Shown: positions 1 to 9,022, counted from the stretch's first letter. The stretch is DNA of 49,387 nucleotides from Pseudomonadota bacterium (GCA_021781815.1 JAJXWB010000027.1:1-49387); one strand, 5' to 3'. Translations and numbers: made by a program. Notes: a model not told the origin generated them from the sequence alone.

Positions 1-962
1 CCCAGCAGCCACCCGACCTCATCGACGAACGCGCGGTGAAATTCCGGCGTATAGGCATCGTCCGGCGCAGCGCGCACACGCGCGTCGAGTTTGTATGCGT
101 CGTCGCCGACGAGAATGCGCCATCGATCCGCGCGAACGCCTTCGAGAATGACCGTCGCCGCCTGCGCCGCCGTCATCGGCGCCCGCTCCAGAAAGGCCTT
201 CGCCACATCGCCGGCGGCTGCGGCGACCTGCGCATCCGTCATCAAGGACGCATCGATCCCGCTTCTCGTCACACGCACGCGCAGCGCCGCAATCTCCGTG
301 GGGCTGATCGCGTCGCCGCCGCCATTGTGGATCGCGCGCGAATTGGAGACGATCGAGGTGCCGATATGTCCGGGCATTACGACCGAACATTTCACATGCG
401 GAGCGTTGAGTCGCAGATCTGTCATTAGCGCCTCGGAAAATCCCTTCACCGCAAACTTGGCGGCGCTGTACGCCGTGTGCGAAACGCCCGGCCCGATGCT
501 CGCCCAGAAGCCATTGACGCTGGACGTGTTGACGATGTGCGCCTCCTCCGCCTTGACGAGCATTGGCAGGAAAGTCCGTACGCCCAGATAGACGCCGCCC
601 CAGCAGATGTTGAACGTTCGCTCCCATTGTTCGCGCGTGTTGGTGAAAAAGCTGCCGCCTCCTCCTATGCCTGCGTTGTTGAACAGCAGATGGATGTGGT
701 CGGTCGCGTGGCGCTCTGCGAGTTCGTCGCGGAACCGCTGCAACTGCCTTTCGTCGGACACATCGGCGACATGGGTCGTCACGCGCAGTCCCTGCGGCAG
801 TCCGTCGGACTCGCACAGGCGTTTTGTCTCCGCCATCGCCTCGGCCGACACGTCGCAGATCGCGATGCTGGCGCCTTCGGCCGCAAGCTGCCGGGCAAGT
901 TCCCGCCCCATGCCCGTGCCGCCGCCAGTTATGACTGCAATCCTGCCGGCAAAATCCTTCAT
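1..962 (-). CDS. SDR family oxidoreductase, C-terminus beyond window
   Basis: The reading frame starts at an ATG at 962 and runs open to the left edge, so about 320 residues are visible and the C-terminus is missing. The N-terminus carries the Rossmann dinucleotide motif TGGGTGMG at residues 12-19. An NNAG motif follows, then the catalytic block: NTSSVNG and Tyr165-x-x-x-Lys169 in SHTAYSAAK. These are the features of a classical NAD(P)-dependent short-chain dehydrogenase/reductase with an intact active site. It is longer than a typical 250-residue SDR, with an extra C-terminal segment. The gene is divergent from the next SDR across 220 bases (963-1182) that hold no other gene. The substrate cannot be told from sequence. 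The context of acyl-CoA and lipid genes fits an alcohol or hydroxyacyl dehydrogenase, but that is inference. Confidence 0.85.
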   Translation of the reverse strand, partial: MKDFAGRIAVITGGGTGMGRELARQLAAEGASIAICDVSAEAMAETKRLCESDGLPQGLRVTTHVADVSDERQLQRFRDELAERHATDHIHLLFNNAGIGGGGSFFTNTREQWERTFNICWGGVYLGVRTFLPMLVKAEEAHIVNTSSVNGFWASIGPGVSHTAYSAAKFAVKGFSEALMTDLRLNAPHVKCSVVMPGHIGTSIVSNSRAIHNGGGDAISPTEIAALRVRVTRSGIDASLMTDAQVAAAAGDVAKAFLERAPMTAAQAATVILEGVRADRWRILVGDDAYKLDARVRAAPDDAYTPEFHRAFVDEVGWLL

Positions 963-1182
963 GTGTCTCGCTCCGCCCGGCTGCGCGGCGTCTGTGCGCC
1001 ATCGAAACGAACATAGATCGCCCGCAGGATGGTGAACAGCGCCTCGACGCCGATGCGGCCAAGCCCTCGCCCCTTCCGGGTAGCCGCTCTTAGTTCACTC
1101 CTGATCGCAAGCGCGCGTGGCCGCCAGCATTTCAAACGCTGCCCCGTTGCGCGACAATGCCCGCAACACAGGAGGAAAGATC

Positions 1183-1941
1183 ATGGATCTTGGATTGCAG
1201 GGCAGGCGCGCGATCGTCACGGGCGCGTCGAAGGGCATCGGATTTGCATGCGCGCAGGCGCTGGCTGCAGAAGGCGTCGAGACCGTGCTTGTCGCGCGCG
1301 ACGCCGGCCGGCTTGCGGCGGCGGCGCGCGAAATTGGCAAGTCGGCGTCGACCTTCGCAGCCGATCTGTCGAAGGCGGACGAGCGCCTTCGCCTCGCCGC
1401 CGCCCACCCCGCGCCGGACATTCTCGTCAACAACGCCGGCTCGATTCCTGGCGGCGATCTGTTTGACATCACGCTTGACGCATGGCGCGACGCCTGGAGT
1501 CTGAAAGTCTTCGGCTACATCCACCTGACCCAGCTCTATCTGAAGGACATGATGGCGCGGCGCTCCGGGAGCGTCGTCAACATCATCGGACTGGCCGGCG
1601 TCGCGCCGAGGTGGGACTACGTGTGCGGCGCGGCCGGCAACGCCGCCCTCATCGCCTTCACAAGAGCCGTCGGCGGAAAGACGCCCGGCAGCGGCGTGCG
1701 CGTTTTCGGCGTCAACCCCGCCTCAACCCGCACCGACCGTATCGTCGAGCTTTCAAAAGCGCGCGCACGCCAACGCGACGGCGACGATCGCCGCTGGGAG
1801 GAATTTCTGACTGGCCTGCCGTTCGGCCGCCCCGCGGAGCCTGAAGAGATCGCCGCGCTCACGACCGCGCTCGTTTCCGACCGCGTCGGCTACGTCAGCG
1901 GAACGGTGGTCGACGTCGACGGCGGGATTCAGTTTCGCTGA
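1183..1941 (+). CDS. SDR-fold protein with degenerate catalytic residues
   Basis: A 252-residue Rossmann protein of the short-chain dehydrogenase superfamily. The ATG at 1183 is chosen because AGGAGG lies at 1170-1175; an in-frame ATG at 1117 lacks such a site. Cofactor motif TGASKGIG and the NNAG motif are intact, and the C-terminus VSGTVVDVDGG is typical of FabG-like SDRs. The usual catalytic Ser position reads NIIGLAG instead of NISSxxG. The Tyr146 motif reads YVCGAAGNAAL, so the +4 Lys is replaced by Ala150. I recall a subgroup of SDRs with a YxxGxxGNAAL block, so this may be a family trait and not decay. It could bind NAD(P) without classical catalysis, or use another mechanism. Divergent from the SDR at 962. 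Confidence 0.85.
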   Translation: MDLGLQGRRAIVTGASKGIGFACAQALAAEGVETVLVARDAGRLAAAAREIGKSASTFAADLSKADERLRLAAAHPAPDILVNNAGSIPGGDLFDITLDAWRDAWSLKVFGYIHLTQLYLKDMMARRSGSVVNIIGLAGVAPRWDYVCGAAGNAALIAFTRAVGGKTPGSGVRVFGVNPASTRTDRIVELSKARARQRDGDDRRWEEFLTGLPFGRPAEPEEIAALTTALVSDRVGYVSGTVVDVDGGIQFR

Positions 1942-2013
1942 GCGGAACGAAGCTCCATCGCGGGACGCCGCCGGCTCCGAACGGCGACGCTTCCGGTAAC
2001 TCTTTACTTACAG

Positions 2014-2042
2014 TTGCGAATATTAGAAGGTGTCACTATATC
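2014..2042 (+). promoter_or_regulatory. Predicted sigma70-type promoter for the ArsR gene
   Basis: TTGCGA at 2014-2019 and TATATC at 2037-2042 are separated by 17 bases in an AT-rich pocket of an otherwise GC-rich intergenic stretch (1942-2155). Each hexamer matches the consensus at 4 of 6 positions. It lies 114 bases before the ArsR start, which leaves a fairly long leader. No convincing operator palindrome was seen around it. Confidence 0.35.
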
Positions 2043-2155
2043 GGGAGGCAATATCGGCCGATGCGCTCCCTGTTGCGTCGGTAACCTGTCGGCATGAACG
2101 ACCGGGCAACCTTCCCCCGAGCGTCAGCGCCGCGCCGCAAGAGGCCAAGTGATCG

Positions 2156-2509
2156 ATGCTGTCACCCGTGCTCGAAAAGCCCCACTTCGACGATCTCGAC
2201 CGGATGCTCGAAAAAGCCCGCGAGGCCAGCGACTTCCTGAAGGCGCTGTCGCACGAATCGCGGCTGGTGCTGCTGTGCCTGCTTGCGGAGCAGGAGCGAT
2301 CCGTAAGCGAACTCGAGTCGCTTCTGGGCGAGCGCCAGTCGACTGTCTCCCAGCAATTGTCGCGCCTGCGACTCGAAGGGCTTGTAGCGACCCGGCGCGA
2401 GGGAAAGGCGATCTATTATTCGCTGGCGAGCGACGAAGTGCGCCTCGTGCTGAACGCCCTTTATGCTGCGTTCTGCGGCCAGGGCGACGAAATCTCACCG
2501 AATACCTGA
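2156..2509 (+). CDS. ArsR-family repressor, SqrR/BigR-like sulfide sensor
   Basis: A 117-residue winged-helix regulator of the ArsR family. The recognition helix region is QSTVSQQLSRLR, followed by the wing TRREGKAIYYSL. Two cysteines sit at residues 41 (RLVLLC) and 107 (YAAFC). These are the positions and local contexts of the two redox cysteines of SqrR of Rhodobacter capsulatus and BigR of Agrobacterium/Xylella. Those proteins form an intramolecular di- or tetrasulfide with persulfides and release DNA. No metal-binding ArsR motif (CxC in the recognition helix) is present. A weak GAGG lies about ten bases before the ATG. The gene converges with the DUF3501 gene, four bases apart. It is a plausible regulator of nearby sulfur or redox genes; its operator was not identified. 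Confidence 0.88.
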   Translation: MLSPVLEKPHFDDLDRMLEKAREASDFLKALSHESRLVLLCLLAEQERSVSELESLLGERQSTVSQQLSRLRLEGLVATRREGKAIYYSLASDEVRLVLNALYAAFCGQGDEISPNT

Positions 2510-2513
2510 CCGA

Positions 2514-3089
2514 TCAGGCCAGATCTGCGGCAAGAAGATCGCGCGCTTCGGGCGCCAGAGTAATCTCCGCCTGATAGTTTGGATGGTCGACGCCCGCGCG
2601 GATCGCCGCGCCGGCCTTCACTGCATCCGCCATGTCCGCCGTCAGCTCGAACCTGAGGAAATGCACGGCCGAAGTCTTGGAACCGGTTTCGCGCTCCAGA
2701 TCCTCGTTGGCGATCGGGCTGACGCGCGCGAAATCCGCGACCTGCACCCAGACAGCCTTCTCGATTCCAATGAGCCGCGACAGCGCCGCCCGGCGCTCTT
2801 CGACATCGGGATATTCGACCATGAAGGTCGCTTTCCAATTCCGCCCATCAGGGATGAGCGGATTGTAGACGTCGAGTTCTTCCTGAATCAGTTCCGGCTC
2901 GAAGATGCGTTCGAGCCGCAGCATCTCCTGCACCTGATATTGCATCGTGAGCGCGTCCTCGAAATGCAGCGAGGCATGCTCGCCGAGCGGCGCGATCCTG
3001 AGTTTCTTGTGCGCCATCACCTTCGCGCGAAATTCGTTTCGCACGCGCGCATACTGCTCGAGACTGAACAGATTCTCGTGCGTCAGCAT
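2514..3089 (-). CDS. DUF3501 family protein
   Basis: A protein of about 191 residues that I recognise as DUF3501. Diagnostic stretches are SLEQYARVR near the N-terminus, LGEHASLHFED, MQYQVQEMLR, and YNPLIPDGRNWKAT. No function is established for this family that I can state. It is the last gene of a leftward operon after rubrerythrin and an Fe-S protein, and this trio recurs in proteobacteria, which suggests a joint role in redox or peroxide/sulfur stress (inference). The ATG at 3089 is preferred because GGAG lies nine bases upstream and the N-terminus then matches relatives. An ATG at 3104 would add five residues. The upstream gene ends at 3094, so with the longer start the genes overlap by 11 bases. 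No membrane segments or cysteine motifs are visible. Confidence 0.85.
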   Translation of the reverse strand: MLTHENLFSLEQYARVRNEFRAKVMAHKKLRIAPLGEHASLHFEDALTMQYQVQEMLRLERIFEPELIQEELDVYNPLIPDGRNWKATFMVEYPDVEERRAALSRLIGIEKAVWVQVADFARVSPIANEDLERETGSKTSAVHFLRFELTADMADAVKAGAAIRAGVDHPNYQAEITLAPEARDLLAADLA

Positions 3090-3093
3090 CAAA

Positions 3094-4557
3094 CTAGACT
3101 CCATATGCCTTGCGCAGCAGCGTGATCGGATGCTCGGCGCTTCCGACGCCTCTGGCGCGTGAAATGTGGTGGCCCGCCATTGCGCAGTCCGAGCCGTAAT
3201 GATCGGGCGCAGCCTGATCGACGCGCGTCACGACCGGCTTGACAATCTTCATCGACAGCGCGTGGAATTCTTCCTTCACTGCGTAGGTGCCGTCGTGGCC
3301 CGAACAGCGTTCGATCGTCTCGATCGTCGTGTCGGGGATGAGCGACAGCGCCTCCTTCGTCTTCGGCCCGATGTTCTGCACGCGCTGATGGCAGGCGGCG
3401 TGATAGACGACCTTGCCCAGCCCCTGCTTGAAGTCTGTCTTCAGCAAGCCTTCCTTGTGCCTGATCATCAGATACTCGAACGGATCGAAGAACGCCGCCT
3501 TCACTTTCGCCACGTCCGGGTCATCCGGAAACATGAGCGGGATTTCCTGCTTGAACATCAGCACACAGGACGGCACCAGCGCAGTCAGATCCCAGCCCTG
3601 ATCAACGAGGCGGGCGAGCACGGGAATATTCGCATCCCTGGCGCGCTGCACCGCTTCAAGATCGCCGAGTTCGAGCTTTGGCATTCCGCAGCATTGCTCT
3701 TTCTGCGCGAGCGTCACGGGTATGCCGTTATGCTCGAACACGGCGACGAGATCTTCGCCGGGCGCGGGTTCGTTGGCGTTCATGAAGCACGTTGCGAACA
3801 GCGCGACCTTGCCCCTGGTGCGGCCCGCCGCCTGCCCCGGCGTATCGACGGGCAGTACGGACAGGCGTTTTCGCAGCGGCTTTGTCGTGAATTCCGGCAA
3901 CCAGGCCTCGGCATGGACGCCGCCAACTCGCTGCAGAACCCGTCGCAGCGTCGTGTTCCTGTTGACGGCGTTGACCACCGGCGCAGCAACCGGGTTGGCG
4001 AGCGCCGCGCCCATCAGATCGGTCGACGTCAGCGCGCGATCGCGCAGCTTCGTCTCGCCCTTGCTGTGGCGCAGCGCCTTGGCGCGCAGCATCAGGTGCG
4101 GGAAATCGAGGTTCCACTCGTGCGGCGGCACGTAGGGACATTTTGTCATGTAGCAGAGGTCGCACAGATAGCACTGGTCGACCACCTTCCAGTAATCGGC
4201 CTTGGCGACCCCGTCGACTTCCAGCGAATCGGAGTTGTCGACCAGATCAAACAGCGTCGGAAATGACTGGCAAAGGCTGACGCAACGGCGGCAGCCATGA
4301 CAGATGTCGAACACGCGCTCAAGTTCCGCGTTCAACGCCGTCTCGTCATAGAATTCCGGATTCCGCCAGTCGAGCGGATGGCGCGTCGGCGCTTCGAGAT
4401 TGCCTTCACGGGGAACGGCCACGGGCTTTCCTTCATTCGGCATTCGCACGGCGCCCGGAAATTCCTTCCCGCGGCCGCTGGACTCCGGTTCTCCGGCGCC
4501 CGTTGACGTTTCCGGATTCCCGAGCGCCTGACTTGCGCCAGGCGCCGGAACCGACAT
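3094..4557 (-). CDS. GlpC/HdrD-like (Fe-S)2 and CCG-domain oxidoreductase
   Basis: A 487-residue cytoplasmic iron-sulfur protein. Residues 1-60 are a poorly conserved Pro/Gly-rich leader. Two 4Fe-4S motifs follow: Cys86-x2-Cys89-x2-Cys92-x3-Cys96 and Cys129-x2-Cys132-x2-Cys135-x4-Cys140-Pro. The C-terminal half has the cysteine-rich layout of heterodisulfide reductase HdrB/D and GlpC, with EQCCGMPKLELG and later CHQRVQNIG and RCSGHDG. The first CCG site is intact; the second is reduced to RCSGHDG. Such proteins move electrons between Fe-S clusters and thiol, disulfide or flavin partners. The gene follows rubrerythrin by 18 bases and precedes DUF3501, so it may feed electrons to rubrerythrin (inference). 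It is not a glycerol-3-phosphate dehydrogenase subunit by context, since no glpA or glpB is nearby. Confidence 0.85.
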   Translation of the reverse strand: MSVPAPGASQALGNPETSTGAGEPESSGRGKEFPGAVRMPNEGKPVAVPREGNLEAPTRHPLDWRNPEFYDETALNAELERVFDICHGCRRCVSLCQSFPTLFDLVDNSDSLEVDGVAKADYWKVVDQCYLCDLCYMTKCPYVPPHEWNLDFPHLMLRAKALRHSKGETKLRDRALTSTDLMGAALANPVAAPVVNAVNRNTTLRRVLQRVGGVHAEAWLPEFTTKPLRKRLSVLPVDTPGQAAGRTRGKVALFATCFMNANEPAPGEDLVAVFEHNGIPVTLAQKEQCCGMPKLELGDLEAVQRARDANIPVLARLVDQGWDLTALVPSCVLMFKQEIPLMFPDDPDVAKVKAAFFDPFEYLMIRHKEGLLKTDFKQGLGKVVYHAACHQRVQNIGPKTKEALSLIPDTTIETIERCSGHDGTYAVKEEFHALSMKIVKPVVTRVDQAAPDHYGSDCAMAGHHISRARGVGSAEHPITLLRKAYGV

Positions 4558-4575
4558 CGATCCTGCCGAGCCGGA

Positions 4576-4992
4576 TCAACCCAGTTCGTTCAGAGCCTTC
4601 TGATACCGATTGGCATGCGAGCGCTCCGCCTTGGCGAGAGTCTCGAACCAGTCGGCGATCTCGTCAAAACCTTCCGCGCGCGCATCTTTCGCCATGCCTG
4701 GATACATGTCCGTGTACTCGTGCGTCTCGCCCGCCACTGCGGCCGCCAGATTGTCCTTGGTCGGTCCGATCGGCAGACCCGTGGCCGGATCGCCCGAGGC
4801 TTCGAGATATTCGAGATGGCCGTGCGCGTGGCCGGTCTCGCCTTCGGCCGTCGAGCGGAACAGCGCGGCGACGTCAGCATGACCTTCAACGTCGGCCTTG
4901 TTTGCGAAATAGAGATAGCGGCGGTTTGCCTGCGACTCGCCGGCAAAAGCGTCTTTCAGGTGTTGTTCGGTCTTCGAACCCTTGAGTTGCAA
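4576..4992 (-). CDS. Rubrerythrin (diiron peroxidase, no rubredoxin domain)
   Basis: A 138-residue four-helix ferritin-like diiron protein. Metal ligands fit AFAGESQANRRY, AEGETGHAHGH, ETHEYTDMYPGM and KAERSHANRY, giving the paired E...ExxH pattern. The C-terminal rubredoxin domain of classical rubrerythrins is absent. Family role: two-electron reduction of hydrogen peroxide in the cytoplasm, or iron handling. The start is the TTG at 4992, which has a perfect AGGAGG six bases upstream and gives the usual N-terminus QLKGSKTEQHLKDAF. An upstream in-frame ATG at 5055 would add 21 Pro/Ala-rich residues not seen in relatives. It heads a three-gene operon with the Fe-S protein and DUF3501. An Irr-box-like palindrome covers its predicted -35 element. 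Confidence 0.92.
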   Translation of the reverse strand: MQLKGSKTEQHLKDAFAGESQANRRYLYFANKADVEGHADVAALFRSTAEGETGHAHGHLEYLEASGDPATGLPIGPTKDNLAAAVAGETHEYTDMYPGMAKDARAEGFDEIADWFETLAKAERSHANRYQKALNELG

Positions 4993-5053
4993 CTGCGCCT
5001 CCTGTGCAATCGTGTTGCCGGCCCGACACAGGGGTGGGGCCGGTTGCGGCGCC

Positions 5054-5081
5054 ATCCTAGGGCGTCGTAGTTTAGAATCAA
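5054..5081 (-). promoter_or_regulatory. Predicted promoter of the rubrerythrin operon
   Basis: Read leftward, TTGATT (5076-5081) and TAGGAT (5054-5059) are 16 bases apart and lie 60-90 bases before the rubrerythrin start. The -35 hexamer lies inside the 17-base Irr-like palindrome, so a bound regulator would block RNA polymerase. Confidence 0.45.
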
Positions 5082-5087
5082 TCTAAA
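5071..5087 (-). promoter_or_regulatory. Irr-box-like iron control element (ICE)
   Basis: The 17-mer tttagaatcaatctaaa is an inverted repeat of TTTAGA with a five-base centre. As I recall it, the rhizobial Irr box/ICE consensus is TTTAGAAyNrTTCTAAA; this site agrees at every position but one (A for T at position 11). Irr is the haem-dependent iron regulator of Rhizobiales and acts when iron is low. The site sits at the predicted -35 of the rubrerythrin operon, a position expected for repression. This fits reports of ferritin-like and rubrerythrin-type genes in Irr regulons. Binding is inferred, and no irr gene is in the window. Confidence 0.6.
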
Positions 5088-5105
5088 TTTTGCTCCGCAA
5101 CATCC

Positions 5106-6101
<996 letters not shown>

Positions 6102-6132
6102 ACGCGGCCTTTCGTTCGTTGATCGACCGAAG

Positions 6133-6585
6133 TCAAACACTGGAGCTTGCGCCGCCGGAGAAAGCGGCGATCGCCGAGCGGCTCATCGCGCCGCTCTGAC
6201 GACGAACCTCTTGTCCGCGCGAAAACAGGATCATGGTTGGAATGCTCCGGATGCCGTAACGCGCGGCTATGTCCGGCGCAGCTTCTGTATCAAGCTTGGC
6301 CAGCCGCACCTGCGGTTCGAGACTTCGCGCCGCCGCTTCGAATTCCGGCGCCATCGCCCGGCACGGTCCGCACCAGGCGGCCCAGAAATCGACCAGAACA
6401 GGTATTTCGGTCTTGCCGACAAGGCGATCGAACGCCTCGGCGCTGCTCAATTCCGTTGGGCGCCCATCGAAGAGAGGCGCGTGACATCTGCCGCATGTCG
6501 GCAGTTCTCCCGCCGAAAGCCGCGACCGCGGCGATCGGTTAAGCCCGCCGCAATGCGGGCAGGCGATGATCAGATTGTCGTCCAC
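6133..6585 (-). CDS. trxC: Thioredoxin 2 (TrxC)
   Basis: A 150-residue thioredoxin with the N-terminal zinc ribbon that marks TrxC: Cys9-x2-Cys12 and Cys31-x2-Cys34. The thioredoxin domain follows, with active site Trp71-Cys72-Gly-Pro-Cys75 and the cis-proline loop SIPTMILF. TrxC reduces protein disulfides in the cytoplasm and is typically induced by oxidative stress; zinc binding makes it redox-sensitive. The start is the GTG at 6585, with GGGAG eight bases upstream. The frame stays open another 83 codons upstream, but that extension is Arg/Pro-rich and has no counterpart in the family. It lies just upstream of the aldo/keto reductase (32 bases to the preferred start), so co-transcription is likely. 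The peroxidase-type operon nearby gives a common redox-stress theme. Confidence 0.93.
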   Translation of the reverse strand: MDDNLIIACPHCGGLNRSPRSRLSAGELPTCGRCHAPLFDGRPTELSSAEAFDRLVGKTEIPVLVDFWAAWCGPCRAMAPEFEAAARSLEPQVRLAKLDTEAAPDIAARYGIRSIPTMILFSRGQEVRRQSGAMSRSAIAAFSGGASSSV

Positions 6586-6830
6586 GGCTCCTGCTCCCGG
6601 CCGGCGTGTCTGTCTCCAGAGGATACGACCCTCTGGGCTGTCACGATACAGGTAGGCGCTCGCTGACGATTTCGGAAGACCTGCGGGCGACAGGAAACCC
6701 CGGGGCCCTTCTCGGCCGGGACTTCGAACAGACCGGGGACGCTGCGGCGCACCGCCGCACCGCGGACTCTGCCGCCTGTGCGAGGGCGAGGCCTGATCGA
6801 CTTGCGCAGGAACGGAAGTTGCTCCACGCC

Positions 6831-7442
6831 TCACTTGCGGCGCAGGATCGTCATCTTCACCACATCGCCGAACAGCAGCCGCTCATGAACGCAAAACAAT
6901 CCGGCGGCCTCGAAATATTCCTCGGTGCGCGGGCGATAGGTTCCGTCGAAGGCGAAGCGGAGCCAGGGCGACATGACGCGCATTCCCGCCCGCACAAGGG
7001 GGCGTTCCGACATGCAATAATCGACCAGCCGGATTTCGCCGTCGGATTTGCAGATGCGCGCGAGTTCCCGAAGCGCCGGCAATTGCCCGCCCTCCGGGAT
7101 GCACATGAACACGAATGTCGCGACGACCGCATCGAACGTCGCATCCGCGAAATGGAGATTCGCGAGATCCATGTGGCGAAAGTCGATCGCACGGCCGACG
7201 CGCCGGGCGCGCAGGCGAGCCTGTTCGAGCATCGGCGCGCTGGCGTCGACCGCCGTGATGCGCGCGCCGTGCGGATAAGCGAAGATGTTGCAGCCGGTGC
7301 CCGCGCCCGCGTCGAGAATGTCGCCGTCGAGCCCGCGGAACACATCCACCCGCAGACGCCGTTTCCATAGCCTTTCATATGGCCCGTCGAGCAGATCATA
7401 GATTGGCGCGATGCGGTCATAGGTCTTTGGCAAGGCCGTCAT
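6831..7442 (-). CDS. Class I SAM-dependent methyltransferase
   Basis: A 203-residue methyltransferase. Motif I is ILDAGAGTGCN at about residues 42-52. ITAVDASAPML gives the acidic residue that binds the SAM ribose. FDAVVATFVFMCIPEG is motif II/post-II. The N-terminus TYDRIAPIYDLLDG resembles UbiE/phospholipid N-methyltransferase-like proteins, which act on small lipophilic substrates. The ATG at 7442 is chosen because the protein then begins where the family does; the frame is open upstream to 7541 with an Arg-rich extension. It lies between the MFS transporter and trxC on the same strand. It is not ubiE by itself, since the UbiE signature motifs are only partly matched. The substrate is unknown. 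Confidence 0.85.
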   Translation of the reverse strand: MTALPKTYDRIAPIYDLLDGPYERLWKRRLRVDVFRGLDGDILDAGAGTGCNIFAYPHGARITAVDASAPMLEQARLRARRVGRAIDFRHMDLANLHFADATFDAVVATFVFMCIPEGGQLPALRELARICKSDGEIRLVDYCMSERPLVRAGMRVMSPWLRFAFDGTYRPRTEEYFEAAGLFCVHERLLFGDVVKMTILRRK

Positions 7443-7524
7443 GCGACGTGGCGTCCGCTTTGTGTTGGTTGGCGGAGAATGCCGAAATATTTCGACGGTT
7501 TTGCAACAGTCCCGCCCCAGAGCG

Positions 7525-8823
7525 TCATAAGCGCGCGCCACGCCTCCCCGGCGCGCTGTAATAGACGGCGACCATACTGGCGGCGAAGCAGGCCGCCAGC
7601 GCCGAAATCGCGCCGAACAGGCTGCCGGTCCATACCTGCGTCCAGCCGATCAAGGTCGGGCTCAGCGCGGAACCGGAGGCGCCGATCGAACTGACCAGCG
7701 CAATGCCGCCCGCACGCGCCCCCTTGCCGAAGACTTCGGCCGGCAAGGTCCAGAACAGGGCAAGGAAGGAGAAGACGCCGACCGAGGCCGCCATGAGGGT
7801 GAGGGTCGTCGCATCGGGACGTTGTGCGGCGAGCGGCAGCGCCAGATATGCGGCGCTGACGCCGAGCCCGCAGATGACCAGATGCCAGCGACGTTCCTGC
7901 GTCCGATCGGAGTTCCAGCCGACCAGCGCCATACCCATTGCGCCGGCAAGGAAGATCGCTGCTGCGCGCCAACCGATTTCGGACAGGCTTCTTGCGCCCG
8001 AATTGCGCAGCAGCGTCGGAACCCACAGCAGCAGCACGCTCTGCGCCGCATAGAATGTGAAATAGATGAGCGCCAGAACATAGGTGCGAGGACGCCGCAA
8101 TGCGTCATTGAACGTGCAGGATGCAGTCGCCGAACCAGCATCGTTTTCGAGATCCTGCTCCAGGCGCCTCTTCTCCTCTGTCGACAGAAAGCGCGCGGTT
8201 GCGGGGCGATCCGGCAGATGGAGCCACGCAACGACGCCCAGCAGGATTGCCGGCGCGCCCTCGATCATGAACAGCCATTGCCAGCCGCGCAGGCCCGCGA
8301 CGCCGGCCATGCTGGTCATGATCCAGCTCGACGCTGGCCCGGCGATCAGGCCTGATATGGGCACGCCTATCGCGAACAGCGAGGTGATGCGCCCGCGCCA
8401 GGCGTTCGGAAACCAGAGCGTGAGATAATACAGGATGCCGGGGAAGAAGCCGGCTTCCGCTGCGCCGATCAGAAAGCGCGCGCCAAAGAATTCCCAGCGG
8501 CTCGATGCAAACGCCATCGCAATGGTGGCCCCGCCCCATATCGCCATGATGCGCAGGAGCGTCGCCCGGAGTCCGACGCGCTCGAGCAGAAGGTTGCTCG
8601 GCACTTCAAACAGGATGTAGCCGATGTAGAGGATGCCGGCAGCCATACCGAAATCGGCCTCATTGAAACGCAGATCATTCATGAACTGCAGCTTCGCGTA
8701 CCCGACGTTCAGCCGGTCGATCATGGCGACGATGTAGCAAAGCAGCAGCAGCGGCGTGAGCGACAGCGCCGCACGATGATAAGGCGCAGCTACAGGTCGG
8801 GGCGCAGGTTGCAGGTCCAGCAT
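7525..8823 (-). CDS. MFS transporter, anion:cation symporter (ACS) type
   Basis: A 432-residue inner-membrane carrier with about 12 hydrophobic segments and a central hydrophilic loop (LPDRPATARFLSTEEKRRLEQDL). The motif MIDRLNVGYAKLQFMNDLRFNEADFG and the segment FEVPSNLLLERVG are typical of the ACS family (ExuT, phthalate and tartrate-like permeases), which imports organic anions with protons. The loop with Leu-Ser-Thr-Glu-Glu is a usual feature of this family. Substrate cannot be read from sequence. The gene is divergent from the acyl carrier protein gene, with 199 bases between, so it may supply or export a compound of that cluster (inference). Its end lies 82 bases before the start of the downstream methyltransferase. 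Confidence 0.9.
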   Translation of the reverse strand: MLDLQPAPRPVAAPYHRAALSLTPLLLLCYIVAMIDRLNVGYAKLQFMNDLRFNEADFGMAAGILYIGYILFEVPSNLLLERVGLRATLLRIMAIWGGATIAMAFASSRWEFFGARFLIGAAEAGFFPGILYYLTLWFPNAWRGRITSLFAIGVPISGLIAGPASSWIMTSMAGVAGLRGWQWLFMIEGAPAILLGVVAWLHLPDRPATARFLSTEEKRRLEQDLENDAGSATASCTFNDALRRPRTYVLALIYFTFYAAQSVLLLWVPTLLRNSGARSLSEIGWRAAAIFLAGAMGMALVGWNSDRTQERRWHLVICGLGVSAAYLALPLAAQRPDATTLTLMAASVGVFSFLALFWTLPAEVFGKGARAGGIALVSSIGASGSALSPTLIGWTQVWTGSLFGAISALAACFAASMVAVYYSAPGRRGARL

Positions 8824-9022
8824 GAACTCGATCCGTCCGAAGGTAAGCCGACACGGTTGAACTCAGAAGGTGCGCGGCAGTCTTGCTTGCAGGTCCGGAT
8901 TGACGGGCCGCCACGCGCAATCGCGAGACGTATTTTATGTCCTGATCGTTTACCCATTCTCTACGACTCTCTTTGTCCTGGGCCGAACACGGCGTAAGAG
9001 AAACCGCAGTGGAGGCTGCGAC
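8824..9022. promoter_or_regulatory. Divergent promoter region, MFS / acyl carrier protein
   Basis: These 199 bases separate the two divergent start codons. An AT-rich pocket at about 8933-8955 gives a possible leftward -10 (TAAAAT, complement of 8934-8939). A GGAGG at 9011-9015 is the ribosome binding site of the acyl carrier protein. No clear operator palindrome was seen. Confidence 0.4.

Noticed and set aside
2037-2066. Direct repeat of ATATCGG upstream of the ArsR gene as operator
   Set aside because: The copies are in the same orientation and not symmetric, unlike the inverted operators bound by ArsR dimers.
6616-6636. Stem-loop CCAGAGG / CCTCTGG upstream of trxC
   Set aside because: Only 7 base pairs with a 7-base loop, no T-run and no conserved leader feature; likely chance in GC-rich DNA.
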